Part shown: one piece after another, positions 4,766-7,855 of the stretch | Layout: the number at the start of each line of letters is the position of its first letter | Numbering within the stretch: the first letter of the stretch is position 1 | Assembly (NCBI RefSeq): GCF_000725485.1 | Contig: NZ_KL647036.1 | Coordinates: 815-8,669, forward strand | From: Nonomuraea candida | GTDB taxonomy: Bacteria > Actinomycetota > Actinomycetes > Streptosporangiales > Streptosporangiaceae | Direction of reading: 5' to 3' | DNA: 7,855 nucleotides | The notes under the pieces: generated by a model | Told to the model about the DNA's origin: nothing | What the model saw: only the letters and a program-made list of their open reading frames with translations | The model's database searches: none | Made by a program: the position numbers and the translations under genes

Positions 4766-5981
4766 GCCTCCACGCAGAACGGAGACCTACCTCGCGGGAT
4801 CATCCCCGCGCGTGCGGGGCCGACCGGACGGTGAACGCTGTCCGTTTCTGGCTGGGCGGACCATCCCCGCGCGTGCGGGGCCGACATGCCGGACCGCCTG
4901 GCCACTGTCCGGGACGGGGGACCATCCCCGCGCGTGCGGGGCCGACAAGCGCATGGATGCCGACCGAGCACGGACGATCGGACCATCCCCGCGCGTGCGG
5001 GGCCGACTCTCTGCACCTGGCCGCCCCAGGTCGAGTCTGGGGACCATCCCCGCGCGTGCGGGGCCGACGCCATCGGCCAGGAAGGCAGTCTCGATCAGGA
5101 AGGACCATCCCCGCGCGTGCGGGGCCGACGCCAGCCTCTGCTCAACCCGGTGGCCGTAGGAGGGACCATCCCCGCGCGTGCGGGGCCGACGAGCCGGGCG
5201 CGCACGGTCGAGCGTGCGCCCTCGGACCATCCCCGCGCGTGCGGGGCCGACTGGTCAGCCGCCGCGTTCAGGCTCGTCTCCAGCGGACCATCCCCGCGCG
5301 TGCGGGGCCGACGGCCCGGGAGTCCTGGCGGAGGGTGATGCCGAGGGACCATCCCCGCGCGTGCGGGGCCGACCCGCACCCGCGATTGGTGCAGGCTCGT
5401 ATTTCCGGACCATCCCCGCGCGTGCGGGGCCGACTGCCTCGGTGAGGATTTTCGCCCGGAGTTCTTCGGACCATCCCCGCGCGTGCGGGGCCGACCGACA
5501 GTCCACCTCCCACTGATACCCCTTGCGCGGACCATCCCCGCGCGTGCGGGGCCGACACCATGCTCCTCGCCGCCATCCTCCGCCGCCTCGGACCATCCCC
5601 GCGCGTGCGGGGCCGACACGGGCTCCAGGTGCTGTGGACGCCAGCAGCGGACCATCCCCGCGCGTGCGGGGCCGACAAGTTCGCCGGCGACGTGCTGAAG
5701 CTTGAAGGCGGACCATCCCCGCGCGTGCGGGGCCGACGCGTAGCCGGCCATGGCGATGAAGTCGCCCTGCGGACCATCCCCGCGCGTGCGGGGCCGACGC
5801 CGAAGAACCGCGCGATGTCGTTCAGCCCGAAGGACCATCCCCGCGCGTGCGGGGCCGACAAGTCTCCCCAGAGGGGATCAACCCCGTACTTCGGACCATC
5901 CCCGCGCGTGCGGGGCCGACGTGGGCTCTCCCCCTGCCCCCGCTGCCCGAGGAGGACCATCCCCGCGCGTGCGGGGCCGAC
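4741..5981 (-). CRISPR. Type I-E CRISPR array: 20 repeats plus a decayed end repeat, 20 spacers
   Basis: Direct repeats of 28 nt start at 4797, 4858, 4919, 4980, 5041, 5102, 5163, 5224, 5285, 5346, 5407, 5468, 5529, 5590, 5649, 5710, 5771, 5832, 5893 and 5954. On the + strand each reads GGACCAT, stem CCCCGC, loop GCGT, stem GCGGGG, then CCGAC. Only the copy at 4797 differs (GGATC). The period is 61 (33-nt spacers; 32 by the 29-nt type I-E convention), except the spacer at 5618-5648, which is 31 nt. The repeat matches the type I-E form when read on the - strand: a GTCGG start, the 6-bp hairpin, then ATGGTCC, which with the next base would be the 8-nt crRNA 5' handle left by Cas6e. Decay at the low-coordinate end and cas2 at the other put the leader side at 5981. 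The array is non-coding; long open frames across it are repeat artefacts. Confidence 0.98.
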
Positions 5982-5999
5982 ACTTGCTGAGCTGGGATT

Positions 6000-6278
6000 T
6001 CAACGGTGGTTGCGGGCAGAAAGAATCAGTCCGTCGAAGTCGACGGGGTACCAGCGGTCCTTGCCCGCGGTGCGGATGGCCCAGCCTTGTTCGTTGGAGG
6101 CAGGCTCGACGAGTATGGCTTGGCCGTCGCCGATCCGGTTGGCGAGGAGCTTCCAGATGCGGTCGCGGATGCGTTTGCTGGGGTTGCCGACGAACATGCC
6201 AGCGCTGACTTCGACCATCCAGCGGGTGAGGTGGCCGCGTAGCCCTTCAGGCGCGGCCACGAGAACGATGACGGTCAT
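6000..6278 (-). CDS. cas2: Type I-E CRISPR integrase subunit Cas2
   Basis: A 92-residue protein close to the length of E. coli Cas2 (94) and recognisable as the I-E branch: MTVIVLVAAP, LRGHLTRWMVEVSAGMFVG (13-31), IRDRIW (37-42), and the C-terminal tail YPVDFDGLIL (77-86), equivalent to the PVDLDGL tail that docks on Cas1. As a dimer bridging two Cas1 dimers it forms the complex that captures prespacers and inserts them at the first repeat. The ATG overlaps the cas1 stop in a 4-nt ATGA overlap, so translation is coupled; upstream purines are weak. Its stop codon lies only 18 bp from the first CRISPR repeat, so the leader signals for integration must be at least partly inside this gene. Confidence 0.97.
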   Translation of the reverse strand: MTVIVLVAAPEGLRGHLTRWMVEVSAGMFVGNPSKRIRDRIWKLLANRIGDGQAILVEPASNEQGWAIRTAGKDRWYPVDFDGLILSARNHR

Positions 6279-7321
6279 GTGTCGTCTGCTTCGTCTGGGT
6301 GTGGCTTATCGAAGTCGGGGCCGATGACGGCGATGTGGTCCTGGCCCATGGAGGCTTGGGCGAACTCGACGAACAAAGGATCGTCGGGGAACTCTTCGGT
6401 TCCGGCCCAGTTGACGCCTCCGGTAACGGTGCCGACCTTGTCGTCCCAGAGTTCGTTGACATCGATGTCGGGGATGTCGGTGCTGTCGGGTGAGAGCAGG
6501 GATTTGATGTCGGAGACGATGCGGCCGAGCAGTTTGTCGGAGGCGATGCGGTCGCGCAGACCGAGGCGTGCGTCGCGTTCTTCGGTCATGCCTTGGGCGG
6601 CGAGGTCAAAGGCGAGGGGGATGGTGTAGTCGGCCTTGTAGAGGTCGGCGATGTCCATGACGAAGGACGTGGCGGAGCCGGTGTGGACGAAGCCGAGGCC
6701 GGGGCTGGCGCCCAGGCCGACGATGACGGCGTGGCAGATGCCGTACAGGGCGGTGTTGGCGGCCGATAGCAGGCGGTTGAGGTCGTCGCCGGCGGCGAAG
6801 GGGTCGCCGGGGCGGTAGTTGCGGCCGGTCCAGGCGACGCCGGTGCGGCGGGAATGGTGCTGGTACTGCTTGCGGACGCGGGCACCTTCGCGGCCACGGA
6901 GTTGTTGCATGGTCATGGCGGTGACGTCTTCGCCGGGGAAGCGCATGCCGTACATGGCGCGGGCGACGGTTAGTCGTTCTTTGGGTCGGGTGACGAGCCA
7001 GGCCTGGCGGTAGAGGAGGCCGGCGCCACGGCTGGGGCCGAGGCCGGAGGCGTACAGGCGGACGCCTTGTTCGCCGACCCAGCAGACGGCGGTGCCGGAG
7101 TCACCGAGGAGCTGGACGGCGCCGTGGGTGATGCGGGTGCCAGGGCCGATGAGCATGACGGCGATCATGGCGGCGGGGATGCGGACGGTGTCGCGTTTGT
7201 TGATGACGACGATGGCGTTCTCGTCGCGGTCGATGTGGCTGCGTTCGATGTAGACGCTGGAGACGCGGTCGGCGATGCGGTGCAGGTCGTGCGGGTGTGC
7301 CTTCTGCCAGATGTCCGCCAT
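6275..7321 (-). CDS. cas1: Type I-E CRISPR integrase Cas1
   Basis: A 348-residue metal-dependent integrase that joins prespacers to the leader-end repeat. Visible family features are RGREGARVR with the metal-ligand Glu E145, WTGRNYRPGD with DLNRLLSAANTALYG (180-194), and GFVHTGSATSFVMDIADLYK (210-229) with H213 and D223. The three metal ligands are thus intact and the gene looks functional. It is longer than E. coli Cas1 (305 residues): a 50-60 residue acidic tail follows about residue 280, with DIDVNELWDDKVGTVTGGVNWAG and then DPLFVEFAQASMGQDH. The start is the ATG at 7321, overlapping the cas6e stop as TGATG with AGGAG 5 nt upstream; a GTG at 7324 would leave only 2 nt. The cas6e-cas1-cas2 order is the standard I-E one. 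Confidence 0.97.
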   Translation of the reverse strand: MADIWQKAHPHDLHRIADRVSSVYIERSHIDRDENAIVVINKRDTVRIPAAMIAVMLIGPGTRITHGAVQLLGDSGTAVCWVGEQGVRLYASGLGPSRGAGLLYRQAWLVTRPKERLTVARAMYGMRFPGEDVTAMTMQQLRGREGARVRKQYQHHSRRTGVAWTGRNYRPGDPFAAGDDLNRLLSAANTALYGICHAVIVGLGASPGLGFVHTGSATSFVMDIADLYKADYTIPLAFDLAAQGMTEERDARLGLRDRIASDKLLGRIVSDIKSLLSPDSTDIPDIDVNELWDDKVGTVTGGVNWAGTEEFPDDPLFVEFAQASMGQDHIAVIGPDFDKPHPDEADDT

Positions 7322-7855
7322 CACCGCTCCTGACGGCGCTCGGGCAGGGGGGCGAGGGTGAGCAGGCCGCAGCCGTAGGATTTGGCCGGGCCGATCCCGT
7401 TCAGGAGCCGCTCGGTGAAGGTCGTCGTGTCGGTGATGCGCAGGCGGCCTTCAAAGGTGGCGACGTGCAGGACGACGGGTTTGGCGCCGTTCTTCTTGCG
7501 GAAGGAGCGGCGTTCCCGGGCGGTGATGCGCACCTCATACGGCTTTGGCGGCTGGTGGTTGTCCTGGTCGGGTTGCAGGCCGGGCGCCGGTGGGTCGGTG
7601 TGGGCGAGCGGCACCTCGAATCCCCAGCGCTGGGCTCGGGACAGGAACCAGGTGAGTTGCTGGCCGGCGGTGCGGTGGCCGATGCGGAAGGAGCGGTGTT
7701 TGGTCTCGGCGGCGCGTTCGAGCTGAATGGTGGTGGGTTTGGTGGGGGTGGAGGTGTTCTGGACGGGGTTGGCGGTGAGCCGGAAGGCGAATTCGCGGCC
7801 GACCGCGAGCTGGGCGAGCAGCGGGGCGTAGTCGCGGATGGCGGCGTGCTCGCCG
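7321..7855 (-). CDS. cas6e: Type I-E crRNA-processing endoribonuclease Cas6e, C-terminal part (5' end outside window)
   Basis: The - strand frame is open from 7854 to the TGA at 7321-7323, giving the last 177 residues. It opens with YAPLLAQLAVGREFAFRLTAN, the typical Cas6e 'grrf.FRLtaNP' strand, then has HRTAGQQLTWFLSRAQRWGF, a middle beta segment, and the glycine-rich loop GIGPAKSYGCGLLTL near the C-terminus, which binds the repeat stem. Cas6e cuts the array transcript at the 3' base of each repeat hairpin and stays bound in Cascade. E. coli Cas6e has 199 residues, so only a few dozen N-terminal residues should be missing; the catalytic His/Tyr region lies there and cannot be checked. The GTG at 7614 is internal and not a start. 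A Pro-rich insert (about residues 83-104 of the visible part, DPPAPGLQPDQDNHQPPKP) probably forms a loop. Confidence 0.93.
   Translation of the reverse strand, partial: GEHAAIRDYAPLLAQLAVGREFAFRLTANPVQNTSTPTKPTTIQLERAAETKHRSFRIGHRTAGQQLTWFLSRAQRWGFEVPLAHTDPPAPGLQPDQDNHQPPKPYEVRITARERRSFRKKNGAKPVVLHVATFEGRLRITDTTTFTERLLNGIGPAKSYGCGLLTLAPLPERRQER
7327..7331 (-). promoter_or_regulatory. Ribosome binding site deciding the cas1 start
   Basis: On the - strand AGGAG (7331-7327) is followed by CGGTG and then the ATG at 7321. The 5-nt spacing suits the ATG; the in-frame GTG at 7324 would be only 2 nt away. The site lies inside the last codons of cas6e, so cas1 can be translated independently as well as by coupling. 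Confidence 0.7.

Noticed and set aside
5738..5770. Possible self-targeting: 14-nt match TGGCGATGAAGTCG between this spacer and 29-42 in the Rad52-like gene
   Set aside because: The match is internal, does not include the seed next to the crRNA handle, and breaks off on both sides; such a length can arise by chance among common GC-rich codons.
4549..6327. Several long open frames on both strands across 4549-6327
   Set aside because: They translate the CRISPR repeat over and over as peptides such as PARAGM, PRTRGDGP or APHARGWS; the 61-bp period shifts phase each time. They are repeat artefacts, not genes.
7321..7614. Short cas6e starting at the GTG at 7614
   Set aside because: The frame continues upstream to the window edge with clear Cas6e sequence (GREFAFRLTAN, HRTAGQQLTWFL), so the GTG is an internal Val codon.

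Overview
The window is very GC-rich, uses G or C at almost every third codon position, and carries a WhiB-family gene and a type I-E CRISPR repeat. All of this points to a high-GC actinobacterium of the Streptomyces / Nonomuraea / Actinomadura kind. The species cannot be told from the sequence. There are two blocks with different histories, and they converge on each other near position 4700. BLOCK 1 (1-4664, + strand) looks like part of an actinobacterial prophage, integrative element or plasmid. It holds the end of a Rad52-like single-strand annealing protein, a conserved phage-type protein of unknown function, and a WhiB regulator. A terminator-like hairpin and a leader with three tandem hairpins follow. 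After these come a 53-residue protein and a 507-residue helix-turn-helix / zinc-finger protein that I read as the element's replication initiator, then two Cys-rich proteins and a small acidic protein. Every junction inside the two gene strings is an ATGA or TGATG overlap, so each string is probably translated as a coupled polycistronic unit. The first Cys-rich gene is interrupted by a one-base frameshift in a run of six Cs, which artificially joins it to its neighbour in one long open frame. BLOCK 2 (4741-7855, - strand) is the adaptation and processing end of a type I-E CRISPR-Cas locus: the C-terminal part of cas6e, complete cas1, complete cas2, and then an array of 20 near-identical 28-nt repeats plus one decayed end repeat, with 20 spacers. 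The array is oriented away from cas2, with the decayed repeats at the far (low-coordinate) end next to Block 1. The effector genes (cas3, cas8e, cse2, cas7, cas5) would be expected upstream of cas6e, beyond position 7855, but are not visible. The points most worth a second look are: (a) an iteron-like DNA repeat array followed by a low-GC triple 15-bp repeat inside the initiator gene, an arrangement like the lambda origin inside gene O; one repeat copy lies in a different reading frame, which argues for a DNA-level rather than a protein-level function; (b) only 18 bp between cas2 and the first CRISPR repeat, so any leader must overlap cas2; (c) the frameshifted zinc-ribbon gene; (d) the three-hairpin leader ahead of the initiator operon; and (e) the direct juxtaposition of a mobile-element replication module with the old end of a CRISPR array.
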